A DNA stretch of 30,681 nucleotides from Geosiphon pyriformis (lineage: Eukaryota; Glomeromycota; Glomeromycetes; Archaeosporales; Geosiphonaceae). This document shows, one piece after another, positions 1 through 11,612 of the stretch. Positions within the stretch are counted from its first letter, which is position 1, and each line of letters opens with the position of its first letter. The translations under genes and the position numbers were made by a program. The stretch spans positions 1 to 30,681 of the forward strand of contig JAAOMT010000168.1 of assembly GCA_016748015.1 (NCBI GenBank), written 5' to 3'. The notes beneath the pieces were generated by a model. That model was not told where the DNA came from. It saw only the letters and a list, made by a program, of their open reading frames with translations, and searched no databases.

Positions 1-2588
1 CAGCTGTTGGCAAAATTTCGATTGTTTATTGGTATAAAATGTGTAATTTAAAAAATATTAATTATCATTGATAGTTTTTAAATGCCGTCAAGTCCGAGCG
101 TCGTTATTATTTACTACATTAGTAAATTTTATTTTTTTGGAAACCCGAAAATGCTTATAGACATTTTGCTCATACTATATTTTAAATTAAAATTGGTAAA
201 ATAAAAAATCAACTAGCTTTGTTTCTTAACCATATAGTATATGTAAAATGGATAAAGGTTAGATTGTGTAACTTTAAAATAAAATTATAATTTATTAAGA
301 TTAGGTGACATACAGTTATTGTATGTATTTTATTTTTGGAAAGTGGACAAATATAAATTTATTTACTTTTTTGATTTACATTTGTCATTTTTACAAATCA
401 TTCTTTATATAAATTTATATTGGAAGGAAAGAAATATTTTGAATTCAAAATAATTTTTATATCTCTTTAAACAATAAAAAAAGTTATAAAACGCCCAACT
501 TTAATTTTAGTGAACAAGCAGTAGGTCTGGACAATTTTCAAATAAAAGAAATGCCTGAAATATTATTTTGAAATATCCAAAAAAAAATTCGGACATTTTT
601 AAAGAATAACAATGCTAATAAAATTTCTGCTTCCAAATATTGGTTGGGACAATCTTTTAAATTTTGAACTTTTTTATTCCAGTTTAAATGATAAAAAAGT
701 AGTGCCCAAACAAAGACTGACCATTTTCAAATTTACATTCAGCATTCATCACAATAGCAGTTTGAAAATATAAAATTATTACAGGCTTCTGACGAATAAA
801 CTTTTTGACACAAAATTTGAGGCTTTGGTTTTAGTTTCAGCTTCCTGAAAGCCCCCAAAAAATCTATTTTCATAGGATATATTGCCGATTTGAAATAAAC
901 CATTAGATATGATTTCTTAGTCTAAATCCTTTCATTTACAAACTATTATCAAAATACAAATTTGACAATTGCGCCTCAGCATCTTTGAACCGAGGTTTAA
1001 ATGGTGATTGGATTGATTCTTTACGCGAAATAATTTCTTATCAAAATCAAAATTTATCAGTATTCCTATATGAGTAAAATTCTAATAATGATCTACATTT
1101 GAAAAATCAATAAATCATATCATTTTATAAAGTGATATTGTAATGAACAAAAATATTGATTTTTAAAAAAATTTGATTAAGATTAAATGTTCTGAATTTA
1201 TAATTGTTTGTTTTATTTTATTTGTTAACTGGAAAAAATTATATATAATAATTTCATTCCTGGCTATATATAAATTTAGAATTTTATATAGTTTTGAATT
1301 TAAGATTATTTACTTTTCAAATAATGAAAACTATAAATAAGATTTAAATTTATACTACTTTAATCAAAACTTGAAGAACTTATTGAATAGATTAAGCAAA
1401 TTAAAAATAAAGCTATTTGCTATTTATAAAATGCCTTTAGAATTATATATTGATTTCTATATTTTTAATTTTAAGAAGTTTAATTATCATTTTTTATTTA
1501 GTTTCTGTTGCAAAATGTCAAAATTGATTGTTTTAATTTTAATTAAAAAAAAAGAAAGTTTTTCAATGATTAAATAAAATAAGGAGGCAGAATTGGTATT
1601 CCGAGTTTATTAGAAAATGCTTCTATTTTACGAAATAATATTTAGTAGAAATTATTTTATTAAAGAGTTATTACCTTGAAGCTGATATTATATTTTGAAT
1701 AACACTTTTAAGTTTTTTTAAATTTTTTAAATATTTCTTATCAAATATTTATTAAACTCTATTTATTTATTTTACTGCCTATTAAAAAAACAAACCATTA
1801 TACAAAAATATGATTTTTAATTAGCGAGGAAACACAATTATGCATTTAAATGTTCAATAAGAGACATGCTTTCCAGCCATCCGTTTTATAATTAAATTAT
1901 TAAAAATATGACAAAATACATTAATTAAACCATATATATATGCAAAAATTTGTAAAATAAAATAATTTAAAATAAAATTGAATTTGTAATATTTAAAATT
2001 AGATATCAGTTTTTTGAAACTAAATACCATTATATATATACATAATTTATTATACAAAAGGCGAAATTTTTAGACTTAAAAAAAAATTTTTTTGCTATTA
2101 ACGTTTACAAATTTGAGTGGAAGATGAAACTATTTTTGGCCTCCAAAAAACAACAGCTTTGCACTTTGGTAAGTAATTTGGTGTACAATAAGAAAGTTTG
2201 ATCATTTTATATAGATTTAATCCATTATTGATTTTTTTATTGAATAATAGTGTTCAAGTCTGATTTCTTTTTGAACATTATAATTTCATTTTATAAACAT
2301 TAAACTTAAAAATTTTATTGAACAAAAATTATTATTTATTTTCTTTTATATAGAATTTTTGTAAATAAAAAATTCCTTATTTATGATTTTATAAGATGTT
2401 AATTAAAATAGGGACAAATTAATTCATTTTGATAGTTACACTAATCATCAAGTGATTTTAAAAACTCTATATCAGTCTCAGATTAACATGCATAAAACAT
2501 AGGGCTGATTTGATTTTGTGAAAATCCTCTTTCACCAAAGACTGCAGATTGAAATATCAATATTTTAAAAGCTTCTTATATCTTACCT
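1..2588. other. AT-rich stretch without a recognisable gene
   Basis: No open frame here has coding-like composition. The few frames of 60-70 codons are rich in Asn, Lys, Ile, Leu and Phe, as expected by chance at this base composition. I saw no RNA gene or clear repeat. The last 100-200 bases presumably hold the promoter and 5' UTR of the BTB-TLDc gene, but no core element stands out in such AT-rich DNA. Confidence 0.6.
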
Positions 2589-4088
2589 ATGACATCCCAG
2601 CAATTCTTTCACGCTTTATCCCATGATTTTGGGAATTTACTAGATAGTCAGGATTTTTCTGATGTTAAGATTGTCGTTGGAGAAGTGCCTAATATCAGAA
2701 CTTTTCAGGCACATTCGCAAATTTTAGCAGCAAGATCACCGTATTTTGCTGTAGCACTCTCTAGTAATTGGGTCAAAAGGGAAAATAATACCATTATCTT
2801 CTCTAAACCTAATATTTCACCCAATATTTTTGAGATAATTCTCAGGTAAGGTTATTCATTTGCTTCAAAGTATTTTAGTCAATATAAATTTATACGTTTT
2901 ATTTTCCTGCACAGATATATTTATAATGGTGAGATTTCTCTTGACGAACATCGATTACCTACCATTTTAGAATTCCTTGTTACCGCTGACGAGCTTATTC
3001 TAGAAAACCTGATTGATTACCTTGAAGACTATTTGATTGAACACCGTGCAAAAGAGCTAGAAGAAAATTTCGCCACTTTGCAGAAAACTTCATTTATGCA
3101 TGATTCTTTCAAAAAGTTACAAAATTTCTGCATCGAAATAGCTGTTACCAATCCAACTATAGTCTTCAACTCCCAAGATTTCACCTCCCTTAGTGAAAAG
3201 GCTCTTTCCTCAATTTTAACCCGGGATGACTTGGATATAGAAGAATCTGAAATATGGGAAAAGATTGTGGAGTGGGGAGTTGCTAAATTGGATAATGACA
3301 TTCGGATGAAAAAGGTTCTTTGCTGGACAGATGAAAACTTTAACGCCTTTAAGGAATCTATTGAAAGACTTCTACCTTCAATCCGCTTCTTTAACATATC
3401 TTCAGTTGACTTCTATCACAAAGTAAAACCATTTGCGAGAATCTTACCTGGAACTTTATATGAAGATCTTTTACATCATTATCTCGTACCGGGTAGTCGT
3501 CAAGAGTCTGTAGACGCTCAGCCATTACGTTGTTCTCGATTTAACATTGATTCAAAGCTTCTTCGATCGCATAATATAAGACAGCTTGATCATTGGATTC
3601 AAGGCAAAGACATAAATACTCCTTTTGAAAATCCACTTGGAAATGATCTTAAGCTGTTACTTCGAGGCAGTCGAGATGGATTCACTCCAGGCGATTTTCA
3701 TCGATTATGCGATGATAAAGGAGCAACAGTTTGCATAATCAAAGTGAAAGGAACTGGTCAGCTAATAGGCGGCTATAACCCACAATCTTGGGACTCTCGA
3801 AATACAAATTTAGATGGAGAAGACAGTTTTATCTTTTCCCTTGGAGATGGGACACTTGGAAATGCTAAACTTAGTAGATTTGTTAACGGACATGGACCTT
3901 ATAGTAGTCCAACTTGTGGACCCTGTTTTGGATATGGCAGTATTGGATTGTATGGCAATGATTTCAGAACTAGTCCAAGGTGCTATTGTAAAAAGACAAC
4001 GAGTTATCATCATGATATAATGCCTGGATCAGAAAAGGTGAATTTCTTTGTTGAGGAGTATGAAATTTTTCAAATCAAAAATAAATAA
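2589..4088 (+). CDS. BTB-BACK-TLDc domain protein, two exons, intact
   Basis: Exons are 2589-2845 and 2915-4088, joined across a 69-nt intron (GTAAGG...CACAG) that splits an Arg codon; the product is 476 residues. An N-terminal BTB/POZ domain covers about residues 15-115 (DFSDVKIVVGE, FQAHSQILAARSPYF, then YIYNGEISLDE just after the splice). A BACK-like helical region follows at about 140-240, with EIWEKIVEWGVAK. A TLDc domain covers about 325-474 (SRDGFTPGDFHRLC, GQLIGGYNP, SFIFSLGDG, GPCFGYG) and ends with the typical VEEYEIFQI strand. BTB-BACK proteins are usually Cullin-3 substrate adaptors. TLDc domains are linked to oxidative stress resistance and V-ATPase regulation. This architecture is greatly expanded in Glomeromycotina; the target of this member is unknown. 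The ATG at 2589 is chosen because it places the BTB fold about 20 residues in and matches the family's start. No disruption is seen. Confidence 0.93.
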
Positions 4089-5940
4089 ATTCAATTTAAC
4101 TATAAAGGTTAACTCACTATCTTAGAAATTTTTGATTTGCAGAATATTCTATAGTCTATTATTTAAAGCCCCACAATAAATTTAAAATAAATTGTTTTAA
4201 TAAAAGGTTGTAGCTTAGGTTTTTATCACAATTTATAAATACAACTTTAAATGCATACTTGTGTCTCCCCTGCTAAAAAAATGCAAATTTACAGGTGTTT
4301 GTTGTTTTATTCGGCGATGAAATAATACTTAATAAATATTCTAATAAGGAAACTTTGAGAGATTCGAAAAGATTTAAAGGTTTCAAACAAAATATAACCT
4401 CAGCTTTTAAGGTATTAACTCTTTAATAGAATATATTTCTTTTAATAATTTCTTTTAAAATGGAATTATCTTCTGGTAAACCCAGAATAACTAATTTTGC
4501 TTCCTTTTTTTATCTCATCCAGAAATAGAAAATTTTTTTCGTTTTCTTAATTGATTTTGAAATTCCAAATATTAAAAAGACCTAGTTTCGAAATTACATA
4601 GAATAATTATTTTAGTTTGCTTTAACATCAAAATATATAAAAGTTTTCAAGGATATTAGTTGTGTAAAAAAACATTAATCAACTCAAAGATAAAAAGATA
4701 AAAGATTTAAATATTAAAAGACTTAGTGTAAAGCAAGCACAAGTGCTTTAAACCACCAAAAGCCATTGGCATGTGCAATATTTGAACTGTGATGCATACT
4801 TTATTTGTATATAATAAAAAAAATTACCAATAAATATTAAAAAAGTAAAAACAGCATAAATTAAAATATGTATATTACAAAAATATAAAACCAGAATCTT
4901 TTTCAACTTTAATAACACAAAATGTAAATACAATAATAAAATAGAATAAAGATATGTAGGTTGTAGTTTATATAAAAACTGAATGCTTTGTTTTTTTATA
5001 CTAATAACACATTTATTATTTTATAAATATTTTCATTTTTATATAATAAATACTGATTTTCAAATTATGTCTATTTTAAATACTTTTTTGTTGTATTTGT
5101 TTTAAATCGTTATGAAAATAATTTGTTGGTACTTTTCAATTGGTAAGAATGTTCAGAAGTGATAAATTTTTTTGCTTGATAAACAAATTATTTAAAATTA
5201 CAAGAAATTATATATAAAGAATTTAAAAACTGCAGTCAAAGAAATTCAAGAATTAGTTAAATAGAATATTGAAAAATTAATGAGAAAACTCACATAAAAT
5301 TGGTTTTTATTTAGGAATTTCCGCAAAAAATTTATTATTATTAAAACACAATAAGAGAATTGACTTAATTTGGTATATTGAATATTTTATTATTCAAATA
5401 AAATAATGAAATCAAATTATTTAGAGAGATGAATTATAAAAATATAGAAAGAAAAAAAAGACATTTTAATCCTTTCCGATTTTCAAGGCCAAGTTAACTA
5501 AAAATTATTATTGAATAAATTTTTTATTCCAGAAACTTAATAAATATTGATGGCATTATTTAAAATGCTATGATATGTATTAAACAAAAATTTATAGATT
5601 ATTTATTTGTTGAAGGGATTTTGCATTTCATAGTATTTGTTAATTTGATTAGTATGCCTTTGAATTATATATGTATTTTATAAGAAAAAACTATGTTGAA
5701 GGGATCACGTTTGCCACCAGAGAGATTCTTTCTAATAAATCGGAATTTTGTTCATTCAGTACCCAAAGAAACCTTAGAAAAATCAATTTAAACTATAAAA
5801 TATTACCAAAAAAATTTTTAGCTACAACTTTTCTTTGAAAGTTATAATCTTAATGATCATCCTCGGTTATCCAAATAAGAAAATTGGGTGCCATTAAATC
5901 TGGAGAAAATTTAAATCTAATCGGGACTTGTTATATAATC

Positions 5941-6004
<64 letters not shown>

Positions 6005-7129
6005 GAGTGAATTTATTAAATATAATAAAATCGCTAAAAAGAGCAAAGTTTTGGTAATTAACCAAATATTAAATTTCATTGTAATTATTCTGATAGTTTA
6101 ATTAAAACTTGTATTTATAATTTCTATTGGCGTTTTAAAAGGAAGTTAATAGTAATCTCGACAAAGAAAAATTACTTAGAAAATGGGCTTAAACCGTCAA
6201 TTAATCAATCATTAAATGTACTGCAAGAATCGGTAAATTTTTTCATGAAAAGATATAAAATCTTTGAAACCATAAATTAATAAAAATCTTTTATAGTTTC
6301 AAAAATATCCAAAGCCCACTGTCTTATTCATCGTACTCTTTGCTGCTGATAATCATAATCTGAATCTTTTATATTTGAATAATGTCAACTTTTAAACCCC
6401 AATATTAAAGATTTAATCTTCTCGGATATTATTATTATTAATTTTATTGAGATATTCCACAATTCCTGATTTAAGTCTGATTTCAAATGCGAAAATTTTA
6501 AAAAACCTTTTACAATTATCCTTTTTGATTAAATCATGATTAAATTAATAATTAATTTAAAAGAGAGTGATTAAAATATATAACATTAATAACTAATAAA
6601 TATTGAAATAATTTAAGCATAATAATATTATCAATATATTTTTTATTTATATTGTATATATATGTAAATATTTTCTCATTATTAACAAAATTATATATAT
6701 TATTTAAATTTGGTAGTTTATTTTAATAAATTCTATTTTTGTAACATTTAGTAAATAAAATATAAAATATAATTTTTTAAATAAAATTATGCTTATTAAA
6801 AAAAAATATAAACAGTTTTATGAAAAAATAATCTTTAATGTTATTAACCAATAATAAAATATAATAAGTTGGGGGCTAAGTATTAACTAACACCATATAT
6901 ATTATTGGACTGGAAAAAATAATTGTTAGTACAATCAAATCTAAGATCAGAAATGACAAATTTTGTTTTAAAATAAGGGTATTGCAAGAATGTATTTCTT
7001 TATTACATAAAAAAGGGTTTCTCATTTTCTTCTCAACAAATATTAATTCTTCTAATAATATAATCTCGTCGGAAGAAATTCATTCAAAGTAATTTAAAAA
7101 AAGTTTAAAGCTTGATGAATCAATTTACT
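4089..7129. other. Gene-poor AT-rich stretch
   Basis: No recognisable gene. It holds an (ATT)n microsatellite at 5942-6004 and a 32-codon ATG-to-stop frame at 5693-5791 (+). That frame has slightly more coding-like composition than its surroundings but no recognisable motif. No RNA gene was found. Confidence 0.5.
5942..6004. repeat. (ATT)n microsatellite, about 21 units
   Basis: An uninterrupted trinucleotide tract. It produces a meaningless poly-Asn frame on the minus strand. The same motif recurs at 9925-9974 and inside the last intron of the lipase gene at 15342-15382. Confidence 0.97.
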
Positions 7130-8095
7130 TTAAAGAAAATATCTACCCTCAACAACTTCATAGTCGACAAAATGAATTGCAAGACGCTCCATTTGAAATT
7201 CTTCATAAGAAATTTTTTTGACTTTGCTGATCAGTAAAGGCATCATTTTCTTCAACCAAATTGAATTAACACTACTTTCTCTACACCTAAGTTTATCAAA
7301 TTTATTAAAGTGAGTTAGAATTGTCTGTTAACCATTCCTGTTTGCGGAACTTTGGTCCTCAAAAGTAAATGACAAGTTGTCTATCTCTTCCTTATTCTTG
7401 TCTCCCATATGTAGGTTAAAAAATATTTCACTTTTGAAACAACATTAAATTTTCAAAGTGGATAGACAAATTATAAAATATTCAAGATATACAAGGATAT
7501 TCTCCTCTTTCACAACAATTCTAATTTCATTTCACGAAAGACATTAAGGAAATTTTGCATAGTCAGCCATATGTCTAAGAAAAAGTATTTTCTTATTATT
7601 GAAGACTTCAGAGTTTTCTGCTCCCTTTTGAACTGGTTTAGTAGGCTGAGGTCTCATTTGAAAACCTTTTTTTTGATATATTTTGCTTTTTATTTTTGAT
7701 CCCAGAAAATGAAAATTGTTGCTTTTATTTTTGTTGCTATTTTTTGCCTTCTTTACAAGGGTTTCCTCTCCAAAACTTTTCTTTTGATTATAATTTTCAT
7801 TTAATTAATTCAGTATTATGTAATTTTTGACTCTAAAGCATCGAGCTAAATTTTAATATGAATTGAAATGGGTCTTGTTTCAACTTTTTACTTAAGTATA
7901 ATTTAAAATCATTTACATTTGATGAAAAAATTGTGAAGCGAGCTCAAATAAATTAGTAAAACAATAAATATATTGGTAAAATAAATAATAAAAGAACTTT
8001 TTTATCTTACCTGTTTTCTTTCATTAACATTATGGTTTCAAACTCGGTGAATTTGAATTTAATAAGATTTTCATATAAATCACCTCTCTTTCGGA
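7130..8095 (-). pseudogene. Unrecognised, interrupted coding-like region
   Basis: Three minus-strand islands have more complex amino-acid composition than the background. Island one, 8095-8011, reads 27 residues (including RGDLYENLIKFKFTEFE). It is flanked by an acceptor-like ATTAG and a strong donor (AACAG|GTAAGA), so it looks like a real exon. Island two, 7804-7544, is 86 open codons, rich in Lys and Asn at first and then containing MRPQPTKPVQKGAENS. Island three, 7408-7130, spans 93 codons in one frame with a single internal TAA at 7330-7328. It contains KKISYEEFQMERLAIHFVDY. I do not recognise the family. It lies just downstream of the lipase pseudogene on the same strand, but its frames do not resemble the lipase copies. 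It may be a decayed gene or an intron-containing gene whose exon borders I could not settle. Confidence 0.3.
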
Positions 8096-8606
8096 CTAAT
8101 GATAACCAAATTATGTGAGATTATCTGAAGACGGTGAAAATCAGAAGAAAAAACAGTTAACAAATTGGGAAAGTAAGAAATAAATGTAATAAATTTTAAT
8201 TAGATAAGGGGATAATCCATACTTTAAAATTCTAAATAATAATTTGGACTAAAAACAAAAAATTTAGATTATATACACATGAAAAATATGGAATTTATAA
8301 GCACAAGCCTCAAACCTGTGTGCTGAAAAGAATATATTAGCCAAATAATATTAGAAGAAACCTTTTTCTTACCACATTTAGAATTTCTTTATTTCTCAAC
8401 GGCAATTATAACATAGTGTAAAATTGACATAAACCCTAATGAAATTAATATTCTGAAAAATTCCAGAAAGAGCGGTTTATCTTAACTTTGAAAAAGTTTC
8501 TTCTAAAAAATAAATTTGTTTCCTCTTAAAAACAACTTCAAAAATAATAAATCACCACTGCCCCTCAATTTCAAATATGATCATTATCAGGATATAATTT
8601 TTGTAA

Positions 8607-9780
8607 CTATTTGAGGAATCTCTTTAATTTTGTTCCGAAATAATTGATCCTATGGAGATGTCTTCTCATATTGCATTCCTATAAAATGGTTTGTAGTAAA
8701 TTTAGGATACTAGATCAAAAATCACCTCATTTTCATGTGGAGTACCTGTAGGAAAACATAAATAAATCTTTGGATTTGAGCAGTCACATTGATATTCTAT
8801 CCAAATTTCTTTTTGAAAGTATCTGTATAAAATGCTGGAAAATATCGAATTTTTATGTGTAAGCCAGATTTTCCATGATCAAACTCCTCAATTAAAAAAT
8901 TAGGCATTCCAATCATCATCATAAGTGACACTTGAAACTTTTTGAATCAAGTGTTCGGTTTAATGCACAAATATTTCGTGGTTGACCAAATGTAATAAAA
9001 CTTATTTATGCTTTAAGATACTTCCTTTTATATTCAAGTGCAGCATGTATGAGCGAAGACTAAAGTAAAAAACTTTATAAATTTTTAATTATCAAAAACA
9101 AATTCATTTACCAGCTCCAATCCGAAGCTGGTAAAGGGTTCCTAAAATAGAGGTACTATTTATTGCCAACGCTCATAAATTTCTTTCAAAAAATATTCTT
9201 CTTCTACATGTGGGTAAGGTACGATATCGCGCATATTGCGTATTTTATATTTAAAGATAGAATTCCAATTATAGAATGAAGCATAATAAAAGAAATTGTC
9301 ATTCCTAAAATTATTACTATTTTTCAAATAATTATTGAAATAAATTTGAGTTAAAAAATTTGCTTCCCTTTGTGAAAAATAATAATCAATATAGAATAAC
9401 CCTAAATTCGATTCGCCTAAAAGAGAAGTTTTCATTCGTTTGATTAACTTTTTTGACAATATGCAAAAGCCGCATTTGAAGCTAGCTCACGCAAAAAATT
9501 TTCATCTTCAATAATCTCTTTTATTAGTACTCGATATATTAATGGGTTGGGTAAAAAGATTTCTTTTTTGAATAGGTTCAGTGATAAAATTTTTCTGCTT
9601 AAGAAAATGCGAGCCTTAAATCGGTTTGAAATTAATTTTAGATATATTATTAAATTTCTTGAATTAAATTCTCTCTTTTAATGTTGCAAAAATAACAAGC
9701 TCTTTTGGCTGTAATCAGTTTAATTTTGTAAAGAGGAGAAATTAGAATCAATAGAGAAAAGAATGAGATTGGAATAGGTA
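8607..9780 (-). pseudogene. Class 3 lipase-like pseudogene (third copy)
   Basis: Pieces occur in the same order as in the two other lipase-like genes. They are: a hydrophobic stretch near 9760-9700; then ELASNAAFAYC near 9500; a frame at 9459-9160 aligning with the central region (NMRDIVPYPHVEEEYF); the elbow region FTSFGLEL, ending at 9112; then a 52-nt intron (9111-9060); then TFGQPRN near 8980; then LTHKNS, EIWIEYQCDC and, after a 47-nt intron (8725-8679), ECNMRRHLHRINYFG with a stop at 8609-8607. Introns after the elbow (phase 1) and before the Glu-Cys-Asn motif (phase 0) match those of the intact copies. Several frameshifts and stops separate the pieces, and no start codon joins the N-terminal part. 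The nucleophile position appears to be Gly, and the catalytic Asp position appears to be Ser. It is divergent from the lipase-like gene at 10028. Family assignment is firm; details of the decay are approximate. Confidence 0.72.
9107..9135. repeat. 10-bp perfect inverted repeat over a splice donor
   Basis: TTTACCAGCT at 9107-9116 and AGCTGGTAAA at 9126-9135 form a perfect 10-bp stem with a 9-nt loop. On the minus strand one arm contains the donor GTAAA that follows the elbow codons of the lipase pseudogene. Confidence 0.8.
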
Positions 9781-9903
9781 AAATATTTTAAAAATTAATT
9801 TAGAATGTGAAAAATTCTCAAATTTTATCAAGTATCAAAAATAAATGAACTGGTTCCGGAGCTAATCTTTGGAATCTATTTATGAAAAAATTCGTCAATC
9901 TAT

Positions 9904-9926
9904 CAACAACAACAACAACAACAATA

Positions 9927-9974
<48 letters not shown>
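9904..9974. repeat. Compound (CAA)n/(TAA)n microsatellite
   Basis: About seven CAA units run into about sixteen ATA/TAA units. It sits in the roughly 250-bp gap between the divergent lipase pseudogene and the lipase-like gene, 54 bp before the ATG of the latter, and so lies in its promoter or 5' UTR. Confidence 0.95.
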
Positions 9975-9977
<3 letters not shown>

Positions 9978-10027
9978 GCTAGACATTGGCTCATTCTTTT
10001 ACAATTTTGAGTTATTTTAACAAAAAA

Positions 10028-11612
10028 ATGGTTTCTTTTTGGAAGAAAAATATAACTCTTCAAGTATCCAAAAAGACTTTTAACCAAATTTTGGTTGCAA
10101 AAATCATAGCGATTAATCTTTTTATCATTTTCATAAATTTTTTGTTTCGTTCAAAAGTATTAAGCCATGATTATTTGATACAAAATAAATCAAATTTTAA
10201 TTCTTTTAATCACTCACAATCTATTTCATTGACTAAAAAAAATTTAACCGAGAATTGGCTGATTTCAAAAGATGAAAACTTAAAAAATAGATATGAAAAA
10301 AACTCTTTCATAAAAAGGAATTCACTTGGTCCTTTATATAAAAAAATTCTAGTTCAAGATAAAGATATCTTGAAATTTTTTGCTAGCAAGGCAAATTTAG
10401 CCTGGACAGCGCATTGCCATCTAAAATATTTAAGTGACCGGGGCAATGGTAAGTATAAGAATTCTTCAAAGATTAACTTTTTTCTATCCTAAATAATACA
10501 TTTGAAACCTCGTTTTTGAATCAGTTAAATATAGGGCCGCGGCTTTTTTCTTAGCACATGACCAATCGAAAATCACGTTCAGTTTTGCAACGACCGTTTT
10601 TCACAAGTTTTCCAATTTAGCATTCGTAAGCAGAGGCACCCATAATCCAGCTATTCAATTCCCAAATGTACCTGGTGCCTGGGTTGTTCGCCGTGCTTAT
10701 CGAAAATGGAAAACTTATACTGAAATAAATTTTTTTCGTGGTTTTCGAATGTATTTGACGAACTTATCGATCCAGCCTGATTTTTCTGACTTTGAATTTA
10801 CCGGATTTGGTGAAAGCAGTTGTAAGTTTCTTCTTTCTTTTAAAAAAGAAAAGTAAAAAAAATTAGACGATATAATCATTTAATTTTCATATCAAATTTT
10901 TTCTTTTCAAATTAGCCTATCCAATCTTTGCTGCTCTTGAATTTTCAGCAAGATATCACCCGAAAAAGAAGCCGATTGTTGTTACTTTTGGCCAGCCGAA
11001 AATAGGAAATGAAGTTTTTACTGCTTTTGCTCACTCCAAGCTTGAGGTAAATATATTAATTGTTAGTTTGAAATATTAAAAAATTCTGTCGGAATTTCCA
11101 ATTGAAACCGAATTTCTAGATTTTTCGCGTCACACTTGCAGACGATTTACTACCATTAACACCCACGAGAGGATTAAGAAAATTTTCCAAGTGGAGTGAT
11201 AAAAATGAGAGATTGAATGCGATAGCAGCACATGAAGAGTACACACATTTTAAACCAGAGTTTTGGATCGAAAATGAATCAAATTGTGCTTGCCCGAAAA
11301 ATGTGTACCCAATTGTGTACAAGTGCTATAACACGCATTCCTTCATGGAACATCCGGTACGAATTAGAATTTCAATTTTTCAAAAATATTGAAAAATTTT
11401 ATGCTTTATTAATGGTTTAAGCTTTTTAGGAATGCAATAGTCGTGATCATGACTTTAAAACTTCTCAGACGATGACAATCTTCGATAATGAAGATGAATT
11501 TCGTTATGGACCATATTTTGGCAAAGATTTTATGGATTGTCAAAATGCAAGTTCAGATAATATCCGAAAGGTCATTTATCAAGAACTAATTGCAGGCAGA
11601 AATGATTTTTAA
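10028..11612 (+). CDS. Class 3 lipase-like protein lacking the nucleophile Ser, five exons
   Basis: Exons are 10028-10448, 10525-10821, 10916-11046, 11120-11356 and 11430-11612, joined by GT-AG introns of 76, 94, 73 and 73 nt into 422 residues. The first ATG in the open frame is used. A predicted signal anchor spans about residues 21-40, suggesting a membrane-anchored or secreted product. The alpha/beta-hydrolase core is recognisable: RGTHNPAIQF (the oxyanion-side strand region), the elbow FTGFGESS, VVTFGQPKIGNEVF, ADDLLP, EFWIENES, and the C-terminal GPYFG. Class 3 lipases use a Ser-Asp-His triad. Here the Ser position is Gly236, the Asp is kept (Asp292), and the C-terminal His position aligns with Arg387. 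Lipase activity is therefore unlikely; the fold may bind lipid or have another role. All splice junctions preserve frame and there is no internal stop, so it appears functional as a gene. A possible AATAAA poly(A) signal lies at 11626-11631. Confidence 0.85.

Noticed and set aside
1371-1577. 68-codon frame
   Set aside because: Composition is that of random AT-rich DNA (Lys, Ile, Phe, Leu, Asn), with no motif.
3810-4020. Overlapping frames on both strands within the TLDc region
   Set aside because: These are shadows of the BTB-BACK-TLDc coding sequence in other frames.
5693-5791. 32-codon ATG frame (RLPPERFFLINRN)
   Set aside because: Slightly HMG-box-like at its start, but too short and without the rest of the box; not supported as a gene.
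5894-6079. Poly-Asn small protein on the minus strand
   Set aside because: It is a translation of the (ATT)n microsatellite with random AT-rich flanks.
9818-10087. Poly-Tyr frame on the minus strand
   Set aside because: It is a translation of the compound CAA/TAA microsatellite, overlapping the start of the lipase-like gene.
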